A DNA stretch of 64,000 bases, taken from assembly GCF_002217395.1 (NCBI RefSeq), contig NZ_MUHD01000003.1:114060-178059 (forward strand), given 5' to 3'. The translations under genes were made by a program, and so were the position numbers. This document shows positions 8,531 through 17,624 of the stretch, piece by piece; position 1 is the stretch's first letter, and each line of letters opens with the position of its first letter. Source of the stretch: Flavobacterium plurextorum. GTDB taxonomy: Bacteria > Bacteroidota > Bacteroidia > Flavobacteriales > Flavobacteriaceae. The notes beneath the pieces are model-generated. The model made no database searches and was not told the origin of the DNA. It saw nothing but the letters and a program-made list of their open reading frames with translations.

Positions 8531-10990
8531 ATGAAAAAAGCCCTCGTGATTTTCCTTATTGGTTTGAGTGCAAACGCTGTCGCACAAACCAAAACTACTG
8601 GTAACGTTGTTGAATATTTTGGAAAAGAAAAAATTGTTACAACCGCTGAGGGGAACGTTCTATATAATTTCAGTACTGGTTTTACGCTTCCCGCTGATAA
8701 AAAATCAGGAACACTTTTTAACGGACAAGATCCTGTAGCTTGGCAGTATTCGGTTGGAAAATTTGTAAATCCGAACAAACAAAAAGGAGATTGGCAGCCT
8801 ATTAAAGTTGATTCTTCCGGCGTTTTTAGCGGCAAGGATATGAGATCGGCATTTTTATTTACGGAATATAATTCTCCAAAAGAACAAATCGTACTGCTCG
8901 AAACAACCGGCGGCACGCGTACTTATATAAATGGTTTCCCGCATGAAGGTGATCATTACGATTTTGGTTATACATTGATTCCGTTTAAACTTCGTAAAGG
9001 CATAAATGAATTTGTGTACACAAAAGGTCGATTTGGACGCGTGAAATCAAAACTTGTAGTACCTTCAAAAAGCATACAATTTACCAAACGTGACTTAACT
9101 CTTCCGGATGTTATTAATGGTGAAAATGACGAAAAATGGGCTTCTGTACGTGTTATAAATGCAACGGAAAAAGAGTTAAAAAACCTTGTTATCAAAGCAA
9201 AATTATCAAGCGGCGAAACTGCAAATTATGCAACAGATGCTATTATGCCTTTGTTTGTTAGAAAAGTCAAGTTTAAAGTTCCTGCCGCAAAAGCCAATTT
9301 TACGGGCGAATTAAAAATCGAATTAACACTTACAGATAAAAGCGGAAAAGTAATCGATAAAACCGAATTCCCGATTCAACAGCGATCTGCAACGGTGCAC
9401 CATGAGCGTACTTTTGTAAGTAAGGTCGACAACAGCGTACAATATTACAGTATCGCTCCTGCACTAGAAAGCGGTCCAAAAGCTTTAATACTTTCGGTTC
9501 ATGGCGCTTCTGTTGAAGCTAGAAATCAAGCAAGAGCTTACAAACAAAAAGACTGGGCGCATATTGTTGCTGCAACAAACCGTCGTCCGTTTGGTTTTAA
9601 CTGGGAAGATTGGGGAAGAATCGATGCAATGGAAGTTTTGGCCGAAGCTAAAAAAGTATTCAATACTATTCCAGCTCAAACTTACTTAACAGGTCACTCA
9701 ATGGGTGGTCACGGAACTTGGTTTCTAGGAACTACATATCCAAGTAAATTTGCCGCAATTGCGCCTTGTGCTTCTTATCCTGATATCGCAACTTATGGTT
9801 TTGATAAAGGCGATGAAATGCATGATATGTTTAAAGCATATGAACCTATCAAACGTTCTGCTAACTCAGGTCGCGTTAGAAGTCTTGTTCAAAACTTAAA
9901 ACAATCTGGTGTTTATATGCTGCATGGCGATGCCGATTCGACTGTTCCGATTTCGCAAGTGCGAGAAATGCGAGAAATTCTAGGAACTTTCCATCCCAAC
10001 TTTTGTTATTATGAATATCCAGGCGGAGAACACTGGTATGGAGATCATTCTGTAGATTGGTTCCCTATTTTCGAGTTTTTCAAACGTCAAACAATTCCAG
10101 CAAATAAAGAAGTTAAAGAAATTGATTTTCATACCGCTTCTCCTGCTGTTTCTTCGACTGATTATTGGATAAAACTGCAACAGCAGATTCTTCCGTTTGA
10201 TTTTTCTAATATTAATGCAAAAATAGAAAAAGATCAAATTGCGATTAAAACGAAAAATGTTTCTATAATGGAACTTGACTTGGTTTCGTTAGATTTAAAA
10301 GGTGAAATCACAATCAACATCAACGATCAAATCTTAAAAGCAGCAACTGACAAGAAAGCAATTCTGGCTTTAAAAGATGAGAAATGGTCTTTGATTAACG
10401 AAATCAATACGAATCAAAAATATGGTGATCGTCAAGGCGGTTTCAAATTTGCTTTTAATAACAATGTGGTTTTTGTTTATGCTACAGGCGGATCAGCTTC
10501 TGAACGCGAATGGTACTTAAACAGAGCTCGTTTTGATGCCGAAACTTTTTATTATAGAGGAAACGGAAGTATTGATGTGATTGCCGACCGCGAGTTTTCA
10601 TTGGATAAATACAAAGATAGAAACGTAATTATTTATGGTAATGCTTCTAATAATAGCGCTTGGAAATTAGTACTAAAAAACGCTCCTATTCAAATTGACA
10701 ATCAGCAGGTAAAAATAGGCAGTAAAGTATTGAAAGGATCCGATTTAGCTGCTTATTTTGTGGTACCTAGAAATGACAGTAAAACTGCTATGATCGGTGT
10801 TGTGGCTGGAACTTCAGAAAAAGGAATGAAAGCAACTTGGGCAAATAATTATATTTCTGGAATTACTGGTTTTCCTGATGTAATGATCTTTAAAACTGAT
10901 TTACTTTTGAATGGTTTACCTAATATGAAAGTAAGCGGTTTCTTCGACAATGACTGGTCTGCGAAAACGCTTGAATTTTTTCAAAAATAA
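8531..10990 (+). CDS. Secreted alpha/beta-hydrolase, prolyl-oligopeptidase-like
   Basis: An 819-residue exported protein from ATG 8531. A TTG eight codons upstream is possible, but the ATG directly precedes a normal signal peptide (MKKALVIFLIGL... to NAVAQ). The N-terminal 290 residues form a beta-rich region I do not recognise. An alpha/beta-hydrolase fold follows, with nucleophile motif GHSMGGHG (Ser about 390), an aspartate in HGDADSTVP and a histidine in GGEHWYGDH. About 270 more C-terminal residues are again unassigned. The fold suits an esterase or peptidase. In a glycan locus, deacetylation of sugars or cleavage of the glycopeptide are candidates, but neither is shown. Confidence 0.75.
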   Translation: MKKALVIFLIGLSANAVAQTKTTGNVVEYFGKEKIVTTAEGNVLYNFSTGFTLPADKKSGTLFNGQDPVAWQYSVGKFVNPNKQKGDWQPIKVDSSGVFSGKDMRSAFLFTEYNSPKEQIVLLETTGGTRTYINGFPHEGDHYDFGYTLIPFKLRKGINEFVYTKGRFGRVKSKLVVPSKSIQFTKRDLTLPDVINGENDEKWASVRVINATEKELKNLVIKAKLSSGETANYATDAIMPLFVRKVKFKVPAAKANFTGELKIELTLTDKSGKVIDKTEFPIQQRSATVHHERTFVSKVDNSVQYYSIAPALESGPKALILSVHGASVEARNQARAYKQKDWAHIVAATNRRPFGFNWEDWGRIDAMEVLAEAKKVFNTIPAQTYLTGHSMGGHGTWFLGTTYPSKFAAIAPCASYPDIATYGFDKGDEMHDMFKAYEPIKRSANSGRVRSLVQNLKQSGVYMLHGDADSTVPISQVREMREILGTFHPNFCYYEYPGGEHWYGDHSVDWFPIFEFFKRQTIPANKEVKEIDFHTASPAVSSTDYWIKLQQQILPFDFSNINAKIEKDQIAIKTKNVSIMELDLVSLDLKGEITININDQILKAATDKKAILALKDEKWSLINEINTNQKYGDRQGGFKFAFNNNVVFVYATGGSASEREWYLNRARFDAETFYYRGNGSIDVIADREFSLDKYKDRNVIIYGNASNNSAWKLVLKNAPIQIDNQQVKIGSKVLKGSDLAAYFVVPRNDSKTAMIGVVAGTSEKGMKATWANNYISGITGFPDVMIFKTDLLLNGLPNMKVSGFFDNDWSAKTLEFFQK

Positions 10991-11300
10991 ACAGCAAACA
11001 GCAATTTAAAAACCGCAAAATCATGATTTTAGACTCAAAAAAGAAAGACTGGTATTTATTTACTAATACGATTTAGTATTTCGACAAAAAACAATTACTT
11101 TTAACGAAAAATTAAAGAATACAAAACAAACGGTAATCGTTTAACACAGAATAAACAACCTTTTGGCAACCCTGTTAATTAGTTTGCAATGCATGAACTG
11201 CAAATTAGTATTCAAAAAAAGAATAAACAATTTCTAGGATGCCAATACTTTTTGAGTATAAAAACTAAAACGAAAAATAACATAGAACAAAACTAAAAAA
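10991..11300. other. Intergenic region with small palindromes upstream of ROK kinase
   Basis: 310 bp with no gene. A perfect 14-bp palindrome AAAATCATGATTTT lies at 11017-11030. Nearby are short inverted repeats TACTAA/TTAGTA and TTTGCA/TGCAAA (about 11181-11202). Any could be regulator sites for the downstream ROK-glycosylasparaginase pair, or chance in AT-rich DNA. Confidence 0.35.
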
Positions 11301-12203
11301 ATGGAAAAAAGATTTGCAATAGCGATGGATGTCGGCGGTTCACATATTACTTCTGCAGTTGTTGATCTTAATGAGATGAAAGTTTTTAAAGAATCCCTTT
11401 TTAAGGTTTCTTTTGATTCAAATCTGCCTACCAATGAAGTAATGGATTTCTGGGAAAATGCCATTCGTGCAGTTTTAGAAAAACCACAACTAGAGAATTT
11501 ATCTGGAATAGCCATGGCAATTCCTGGTCCGTTTGATTATGAAGAAGGAACCTGCTGGATTAAAGACCAAGATAAATATGAAAACTTTTATGGTCTAAAT
11601 ATAAAAGACCTTTTGAGAGAACGTTTTGATTTTGATCAAAACCTTCCTATTGTTTTTGAAAATGATGCTAAAAGCTTTGGCAAAGGAGAAGTTTACAAAA
11701 ACATGGAAAACCTGCCTAAAAATGTTATGGCAGTTACTTTAGGAACTGGTCTTGGTGCCTGTTTTATAAAAAAAGGAAAAATTGTAAGCACTGGTCAAAA
11801 AGTACCGCCAAATGGAGAAATATGGAATCTTGCTTATAAAAACGGAATGGCGGAAGATGCTGTTTCTTTAAGAGCATTACTTTCCGGCTATCATAATTTG
11901 ACCGGTGTACATGTTAATAGCGGATTGGACTTGTATCTTTTGGCTGTTGATGGAGATCAAAAAGCGATTCAGGCTTTTACTGAATTTGGTGAGGATCTTG
12001 CCGAAATTATAATTCCGTGGTTGAAAAGTTTTAACGTTAGTATGTTGGTTATTGGAGGGAAAATTGCAAATGCAGGAGACTTGTTTTTAAATGTTCTTAG
12101 AGAAAAATTAGAAGAATCAGGAATTGAAATTGAACTGGTTATTTCGACAGATAATGAAACTACCGCTTTATTAGGAGCTGCAAGCTTACTTTATGAAGCT
12201 TAA
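11301..12203 (+). CDS. ROK-family sugar kinase, atypical (no zinc motif)
   Basis: A 300-residue cytosolic protein. The phosphate-binding MDVGGSHITSAV (9-20), the END motif with catalytic D122, and LGTGLGA (147-153) are those of ROK kinases. The usual HxxCxCGxxGCxE zinc signature should follow a GEIGH-like segment, but here the sequence reads NGEIWNLAYKNGMAED with no cysteines. There is no N-terminal helix-turn-helix, so it is a kinase type rather than a repressor. The next gene releases GlcNAc from Asn and the sialate pathway also yields GlcNAc, so a GlcNAc kinase is plausible. Glucose, mannose or another hexose is also possible. Confidence 0.78.
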   Translation: MEKRFAIAMDVGGSHITSAVVDLNEMKVFKESLFKVSFDSNLPTNEVMDFWENAIRAVLEKPQLENLSGIAMAIPGPFDYEEGTCWIKDQDKYENFYGLNIKDLLRERFDFDQNLPIVFENDAKSFGKGEVYKNMENLPKNVMAVTLGTGLGACFIKKGKIVSTGQKVPPNGEIWNLAYKNGMAEDAVSLRALLSGYHNLTGVHVNSGLDLYLLAVDGDQKAIQAFTEFGEDLAEIIIPWLKSFNVSMLVIGGKIANAGDLFLNVLREKLEESGIEIELVISTDNETTALLGAASLLYEA

Positions 12204-12254
12204 AAATAAACCCATTTCTGATTTTCAACAATCAGATTCAAAAAATAGATAATA

Positions 12255-13259
12255 ATGACAAATCGTAGAAATTTTCTAAAAAAAACGGCAATGGCATCTG
12301 CGGCTGTTGCATTTGGTTCTTTTGCTGGAAGAGCGGGAGAACTTGAGGAACAAAATGAAGTTACTGACGGAAAAGTAAGAAAGCCAATTGTGCTTTCGAC
12401 TTGGCGTTTTGGTCTGCAGGCCAATGAAGCTGCTTGGGAAGTGTTGAAAAAAGGAGGACGCGCTTTAGATGCCGTAGAAGCAGGTGTAAAAGTTCCTGAA
12501 GCTGATCCAAAAGAAAGAAGTGTTGGTTACGGCGGAAGACCTGATCGTGACGGACGTGTAACTCTCGATGCTTGTATTATGGATGAAATGTCTAATATTG
12601 GCTCTGTGGGTTGTCTTGAGTATATAAAACATCCTATTTCTGTTGCTCGTGCTGTGATGGAAAAAACACCTCACGTTATGCTTGTTGGCGATGGAGCGCT
12701 TCAATTTGCATTGTCTCAAGGTTTCCCTAAAGAAAATTTATTACTTCCAGATTCAGAACGTGAATGGAAAGAATGGTTAAAAACATCCGAATATAAACCA
12801 ATTGCAAATATCGAAAATCACGATACTATTGGTATGATTGCACTCGATGCAGCAGGAAATCTTTCAGGTGCCTGCACGACAAGCGGTATGGCATTTAAAA
12901 TGCACGGACGTTTAGGCGACTCTCCTATTATTGGTGCTGGTTTATATGTCGATAATGAAATTGGTGCCGCAACAGCAACTGGTCATGGCGAAGAAGTAAT
13001 TAGAATTTCAGGCTGCCACTTGGTTGTTGAATTAATGCGCCAAGGAAGATCACCACAAAAAGCTTGTGAAGAAGCTGTTTCAAGAGTTGTAAAATTGATG
13101 AAAAACCGAAATAAAAATCTAAAAGATATTCAGGTTGGTTTTATTGCCTTGAATAAAAAAGGAGATTACGGTTCATACTGCGTTCAAAGCGGTTTTAACT
13201 ACGCCGTTTATGACGAAACCGGGAATCGCTTAATCGATCCTGATTTTTATCTTAAATAA
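12255..13259 (+). CDS. N4-(beta-N-acetylglucosaminyl)-L-asparaginase (glycosylasparaginase)
   Basis: A 334-residue Ntn hydrolase with a twin-arginine-like leader (NRRNFLKK then a hydrophobic stretch, residues 3-24), so probably exported folded. The autocleavage/catalytic threonine is T191 in HDTIGM. Downstream GACTTSGMAFK and GDSPIIGAGLY are the family's substrate-site motifs. It hydrolyses the GlcNAc-Asn bond, the last step of N-glycoprotein breakdown. A well-studied family member comes from a related flavobacterium (Elizabethkingia, formerly Flavobacterium, meningoseptica). It starts 51 bp after the ROK kinase, so the two are probably one operon. Confidence 0.93.
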   Translation: MTNRRNFLKKTAMASAAVAFGSFAGRAGELEEQNEVTDGKVRKPIVLSTWRFGLQANEAAWEVLKKGGRALDAVEAGVKVPEADPKERSVGYGGRPDRDGRVTLDACIMDEMSNIGSVGCLEYIKHPISVARAVMEKTPHVMLVGDGALQFALSQGFPKENLLLPDSEREWKEWLKTSEYKPIANIENHDTIGMIALDAAGNLSGACTTSGMAFKMHGRLGDSPIIGAGLYVDNEIGAATATGHGEEVIRISGCHLVVELMRQGRSPQKACEEAVSRVVKLMKNRNKNLKDIQVGFIALNKKGDYGSYCVQSGFNYAVYDETGNRLIDPDFYLK

Positions 13260-13318
13260 CATACTACTTGTTATTGATTCGTTTCTAAGTATCTCTTCTG
13301 CATACTATAAATTTCTTC

Positions 13319-13380
13319 AACACATAGTCCCGAAACTTCAGAACTATGTGTTGAAATTAATAACATCCAACGAGTATTAA
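13319..13380. repeat. Family A palindrome, short copy 4
   Basis: A perfect 10-bp inverted repeat AACACATAGT (13319-13328) and ACTATGTGTT (13343-13352), with the long interior deleted. It is followed by the flank ATAACATCCAACGAGTATTAA, which resembles the flanks of copies 5 and 7. It lies between the glycosylasparaginase and a GH29 gene. Confidence 0.7.
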
Positions 13381-13424
13381 ATAAAAAGCTATCTAACCAA
13401 ATATAGATAAAACAAACAACCACA

Positions 13425-14870
13425 ATGAAAAATAAATTCCAGTTATTATTTACAGCATTAGTCTGTGCCAGCGCTTTTTCTCTGCATGCCCAAGGTGATT
13501 TCAGTATGGAAGCAAACAAATCTGAAGAAGCAGGTTATATTGCACCAAAAGATCCATTGGTAAAAGCCAATCTTGACAAATGGCAGGGTTACAAATTTGG
13601 TGTATTAATCCACATGGGACTTTACACTCAGTTAGGAACGGTTGAATCTTGGGGATTAGCTCCAGAAGACTGGGTAACTAGAGATGGTTACAACGATTAC
13701 TACAAATATGCAACTGATTATAGAAACACAAAATACAAACTGAATCCTACGAATCTAAATTCAGAAAAGTGGGCTAAAATGTTCAAGAATGCCGGGGCAA
13801 AATATATGATATTTACCTCCAAACATCATGATGGATTTTGTATGTATGATTCGAAATTTACTGATTTTAAAATCACAAATCCAGAATTGCCTTATAGCAA
13901 AAACGCAAAAGCCGATGTGCTGAAAGATGTTTTAGATGCTTCAAGAAAAGAAGGTTTGGCTGTTGGTGTTTATTTCTCTAAGCCTGACTGGACAACTGAA
14001 ACTTTTTGGTGGCCTTATTATCCGCCAAAAGACAGAAACCCAACTTATGACATTACTAAATTTCCAGAAAGATGGAAAAGTTATGTACAATACACCCAAA
14101 ATCAGCTGAACGAATTGACCACAAATTATGGTAAAGTTGATATACTATGGCTTGACGGCTGCTGGGTTCGACCGCTTTCAACTATAAATAAAAAAGTAGA
14201 AGAGTTTTGCAAATATCCTTATGATATGGATATTGATATGAAACTAGTCTCAGAAACAGCCCGCAAGAAACAACCGGGAATGTTAGTGGTAGACCGCTGG
14301 GTTCCGAGTGAATATGAAAACTATTTAACGCCCGAACAAAAAACACCTGAAAAACCATTAAGCGTGCCTTGGGAAAGCTGTATTACACTTGGCGGAGCTT
14401 GGGGATGGGTGCCAAATGATCATTATAAATCTTCAAAAGAAGTAGTTCAATTAATGACGAGCATTGTTGTTAAAGGCGGAAATTTATTATTAGGCGTTGG
14501 TCCAGATGCCAAAGGAGAATTTGATCCAAAAATTGAAACTACTTTAGCTAATGTTGGAAAATGGTTAACTGCAAACGGCGAAGCTATTTACGATACTAAA
14601 CCTGTTGCACCTTACCTAGATGGAAAAGTTGGATATACGCAAAAAGGAAATGCTGTTTACGGTATTTATATGCCAGCAAAAGAGGAAAAAGAACTGCCAG
14701 CATCAATCACTATTAAAACGGATAAAAAAGGCGGTTTAAAAGTCTCTTTATTGGGTTCTAAACAAAAACTGACTGGTAAAAAAGTAAACGGCGGTATTGA
14801 AGTTACAATTCCGCAAGAACTTAGAACTTCTTTAGCAGCACAAGAAGCTGTTGTAATTAAAGTGATTTAA
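13425..14870 (+). CDS. Secreted alpha-L-fucosidase, GH29 (paralog 2)
   Basis: A 481-residue protein with a signal peptide ending near SLHAQG (residue 24). It has FTSKHHDGFCMYDSKFTD and KVDILWLDGCW, with D244 as expected nucleophile. The Gly after the conserved DG is a Cys here (C246), unlike paralog 1. A few extra residues follow that site (around KKVEEFCKYPYDM) and could shape the active-site rim. It is clearly the sister of the 5101-6537 enzyme. Since both are kept, differing linkage or aglycone preference is likely but unproven. Confidence 0.93.
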   Translation: MKNKFQLLFTALVCASAFSLHAQGDFSMEANKSEEAGYIAPKDPLVKANLDKWQGYKFGVLIHMGLYTQLGTVESWGLAPEDWVTRDGYNDYYKYATDYRNTKYKLNPTNLNSEKWAKMFKNAGAKYMIFTSKHHDGFCMYDSKFTDFKITNPELPYSKNAKADVLKDVLDASRKEGLAVGVYFSKPDWTTETFWWPYYPPKDRNPTYDITKFPERWKSYVQYTQNQLNELTTNYGKVDILWLDGCWVRPLSTINKKVEEFCKYPYDMDIDMKLVSETARKKQPGMLVVDRWVPSEYENYLTPEQKTPEKPLSVPWESCITLGGAWGWVPNDHYKSSKEVVQLMTSIVVKGGNLLLGVGPDAKGEFDPKIETTLANVGKWLTANGEAIYDTKPVAPYLDGKVGYTQKGNAVYGIYMPAKEEKELPASITIKTDKKGGLKVSLLGSKQKLTGKKVNGGIEVTIPQELRTSLAAQEAVVIKVI

Positions 14871-14912
14871 CAGCTAAACATATAAATACTTATAATTCAT
14901 TATAATTTTATT

Positions 14913-15090
14913 TAACACATAGAAACATAGATATTAGGTTTCGACCAAAGAATACAAAAAAGAAACACGTTTCTCCCATATAGATGCCTATATGTCATTT
15001 AAATTACCGAAATGCATTTTTTTAAAGTAACAAATCTATCCCGAAGCATCGGGACCATGTGTTAAAAACAATAACGCCCAATGGGTTAAA
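14913..15090. repeat. Family A palindromic intergenic repeat, copy 5
   Basis: TTAACACATAGAAACATAG at the left and GGGACCATGTGTTAAAA at the right. The interior has AAGAAACACGTTTCTCCCATATAGA and a CCCGAAGCATCGGG hairpin. The flank ATAACGCCCAATGGGTTAAAT resembles the flanks of copies 4 and 7. It lies between two GH29 genes. Confidence 0.72.
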
Positions 15091-15107
15091 TTTATTAAAT
15101 TCTAAAG

Positions 15108-17222
15108 ATGAAAAAACAATTAATAACAATTTTGGGATGTCTTGCCTTTTTATCTGTGACAGCTCAAAAAGTAAGTGCTCCAGCACCTTACGGCGCGCTG
15201 CCAAGCGAACCGCAACTGCGCTGGCATGAAATAGAACAATATGTTTTAGTCCATTTTACACCCACAACTTTCCAAAATAAAGAATGGGGTTATGGAGACG
15301 CTGATCCTAAAATATTTAATCCAACAAAATTTGATGCCAGTCAAATTGTAAACGCAGCAAAATCTGGTGGTTTTAAGGGCGTTATTTTTGTGGCTAAACA
15401 TCATGATGGATTTTGTTTATGGCCGACAAAAACAACTGCTTACAACATTAGTGCAAGTCCGTTTCGTAATGGAAAAGGCGACATGGTAAAAGAATTTGAA
15501 ACGGCAACACGTAATGCAGGAATGAAATTCGGACTTTATTGCTCGCCTTGGGACAGAAATAATGAAGATTATGGAAAACCTGAGTATGTTACTAAATACC
15601 GAAATCAGTTAAGAGAATTATACACGAACTACGGTAAGTTATTCATCACTTGGTTCGATGGTGCAAATGGCGGCGACGGTTATTACGGAGGCAAAAAAGA
15701 AAGCCGAAGTATCGACCGTGCTACTTATTATGATTGGGATAAAACATGGGCGATTTCTAAAGAATTGCAGCCAGAAGCTGTTATCTTCTCTGATAACGGC
15801 GAAGTACGCTGGGTAGGAAACGAAAGAGGTTTTGCAGATGAAACTTCATGGGCCACTTTTACTCCAGAACCAATAGCTGGAAAAACAGTGGCTGTTCCTG
15901 GAGAAACTAATTACGAGAAAGCACCAACTGGAACTCGAAATGGTAAGTATTGGAAACCTGCTGAGTGTGATGTACCGCTTAGGAATGGCTGGTTTTATCA
16001 TGCTAACGAAGATAATCACGTAAAATCAGTTTCGGAGTTGTTTGAGATTTATTGTAAATCTGTAGGTCGTGGTGCTGGTATGGATATTGGTCTTGCGCCA
16101 ACTACAGAAGGCATATTGCATCCAAATGATGTTAAAGCATTAAAAGATTTTGGAGATTTCTTAAAGCAGACATTTTCTAATAACCTTGCACAATCTGCTG
16201 TAGTTACTCCTTCGGAAATTCGAGGTGACAATCAAATATTTTACGGACCTAAAAATCTTACTGATAACGATCGTTATTCGTATTGGGCTACAAGTGATGA
16301 TGTAAAAAAAGCTTCTGTAATTTTAGAATGGGATAAAGAACAAACTTTTAATATCATTCGTCTAAGAGAAAATATTAAACTTGGACAACGTATTGAAAAA
16401 ATCGAAATTGACGCTTTTGTCAATGGAAAATGGAAAAAAATAAGCGAAGCTACAAGTATTGGTGCTAACAGACTGGTGCGTTTACCTAATTATATCTCAA
16501 CTTTAAAATTGAGAATTCGCATTGTAGAATCTCCTGTTTGCATTACTTTAAGTGATATTGGTGTATTTAAAGAACCTGAACAGCTGGCTGTACCAAAAAT
16601 TAAAAGAAGCAGAGACGGAATGGTTTCGATTGCAACAGAATCTGCTGTACACCAAATTCATTATACAACTGACGGAACTGAACCTACTATGCATTCACCA
16701 ATTTATAAAGAAGCTTTTCCGTTTTTAACTTCTGGCGATATTAAAGCCAAATCTTTCGGAATAGATATGAAATCTGGTGAAACTGCAATTCAATCCTTTA
16801 ATGTTTGTAAAAAGGACTGGAAAATAGTTACAGCTTCTTTCGAAAATGAACAAACATCAAATGCTATTGATGAAAATGCAGAAACTATTTGGAGTACCGC
16901 AGACAACACATCGTTAATGCCTCTGCCGCAATTCATAGTTATTGATATGGGACAAGAATTGGAAATCAAATCTTTATCGTATTTACCTCGCCAAAACGGA
17001 ACTGGCGGAATTGTGAAAGATTACCAATGGCAACTAAGCAGCGACAATACAAATTGGACTACCATTGCTGAAGGTGAATTTGCTAATATCAAAAGCAATC
17101 TTGTTGAGCAAAACATTACTTTAAAAGCATCAGCCAAAGCCAGATATATTAAATTTACAGGAAAAACAACTGTAGACGGCAGATATATTACTGTTGCTGA
17201 AATTGGTGTAAAAACGAAATAA
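15108..17222 (+). CDS. Secreted multidomain alpha-L-fucosidase, GH29-B type
   Basis: A 704-residue protein with a signal peptide ending at VTAQ (residue 20). The GH29 barrel (about 30-370) has AKHHDGFCLWP (96-106) and ITWFDGANGGDG, with D184 as the expected nucleophile. It is followed by a discoidin-like region (about 370-495), a short chitobiase/Fn3-associated module (TTDGTEPTMHSP, about 520-565) and a C-terminal F5/8 type C domain. This architecture and barrel sequence resemble the GH29-B group, which acts on alpha-1,3/1,4-fucose in Lewis-type structures. It is distinct from the other three GH29 enzymes here. A strong terminator follows. Confidence 0.9.
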   Translation: MKKQLITILGCLAFLSVTAQKVSAPAPYGALPSEPQLRWHEIEQYVLVHFTPTTFQNKEWGYGDADPKIFNPTKFDASQIVNAAKSGGFKGVIFVAKHHDGFCLWPTKTTAYNISASPFRNGKGDMVKEFETATRNAGMKFGLYCSPWDRNNEDYGKPEYVTKYRNQLRELYTNYGKLFITWFDGANGGDGYYGGKKESRSIDRATYYDWDKTWAISKELQPEAVIFSDNGEVRWVGNERGFADETSWATFTPEPIAGKTVAVPGETNYEKAPTGTRNGKYWKPAECDVPLRNGWFYHANEDNHVKSVSELFEIYCKSVGRGAGMDIGLAPTTEGILHPNDVKALKDFGDFLKQTFSNNLAQSAVVTPSEIRGDNQIFYGPKNLTDNDRYSYWATSDDVKKASVILEWDKEQTFNIIRLRENIKLGQRIEKIEIDAFVNGKWKKISEATSIGANRLVRLPNYISTLKLRIRIVESPVCITLSDIGVFKEPEQLAVPKIKRSRDGMVSIATESAVHQIHYTTDGTEPTMHSPIYKEAFPFLTSGDIKAKSFGIDMKSGETAIQSFNVCKKDWKIVTASFENEQTSNAIDENAETIWSTADNTSLMPLPQFIVIDMGQELEIKSLSYLPRQNGTGGIVKDYQWQLSSDNTNWTTIAEGEFANIKSNLVEQNITLKASAKARYIKFTGKTTVDGRYITVAEIGVKTK

Positions 17223-17254
17223 TCCAGTTTTCTTTTACATAAATTAATAGAACC

Positions 17255-17290
17255 AAAAAAGGACTTTCAAAATTGAAAGTCCTTTTTTTT
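17255..17290 (+). terminator. Intrinsic terminator after GH29-B gene
   Basis: GGACTTTCAA (17261-17270) pairs perfectly with TTGAAAGTCC (17273-17282), followed by eight T. The stem is extended by A/T pairs, so it could also work from the other strand. Confidence 0.88.
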
Positions 17291-17314
17291 AATTGTAATT
17301 ACATTTCCTGAATT

Positions 17315-17432
17315 GGCTCCAGCTTTAGCTGGAGTTTATATAAAATCAACCAGAAAGGCTTTAGCCAAAATGCGTGATTTGGCTAAAGCCTTATTTTTAT
17401 GATATTAAGCAACTCCAGCTAAAGCCGGAGGC
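17315..17432. repeat. Nested inverted-repeat element (type B)
   Basis: Two nested palindromes. The inner one is a perfect 15-bp stem, AAGGCTTTAGCCAAA (17355-17369) with TTTGGCTAAAGCCTT (17378-17392). The outer arms, 17315-17336 and 17411-17432, pair at 20 of 22 positions and share the core CTTTAGCTGGAGTT. It sits in the space between convergent genes after the 17.25-kb terminator. It looks like a non-coding MITE or REP-type element, with no transposase nearby. Confidence 0.8.
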
Positions 17433-17539
17433 TATTCAATTAATTTAATACTCAAAAAAGCCTCTCTTAATGACATTGGGCTTCGAGATTATGCTACCTG
17501 AAAGAAACATGTTTTTGTCTTCTTTTTATACATAATCCT

Positions 17540-17610
17540 ATTCGAGATTGGAACGGTATTTCTATGTCTTAGATTGCTTTTCTAACAATTACACTCAATG
17601 GGTTAATTAA
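17540..17610. repeat. Decayed family A palindrome remnant (copy 8)
   Basis: TTTCTATGTCTTAGATTGC resembles the right terminus CTATGTTTCTATGTGTT. It is followed by TTACACTCAATGGGTTAAT, the same flank as at copies 5 and 7. The left end is not recognisable, so this is a fragment or degraded copy. Confidence 0.5.
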
Positions 17611-17624
17611 ACTTTTTATTCCTC

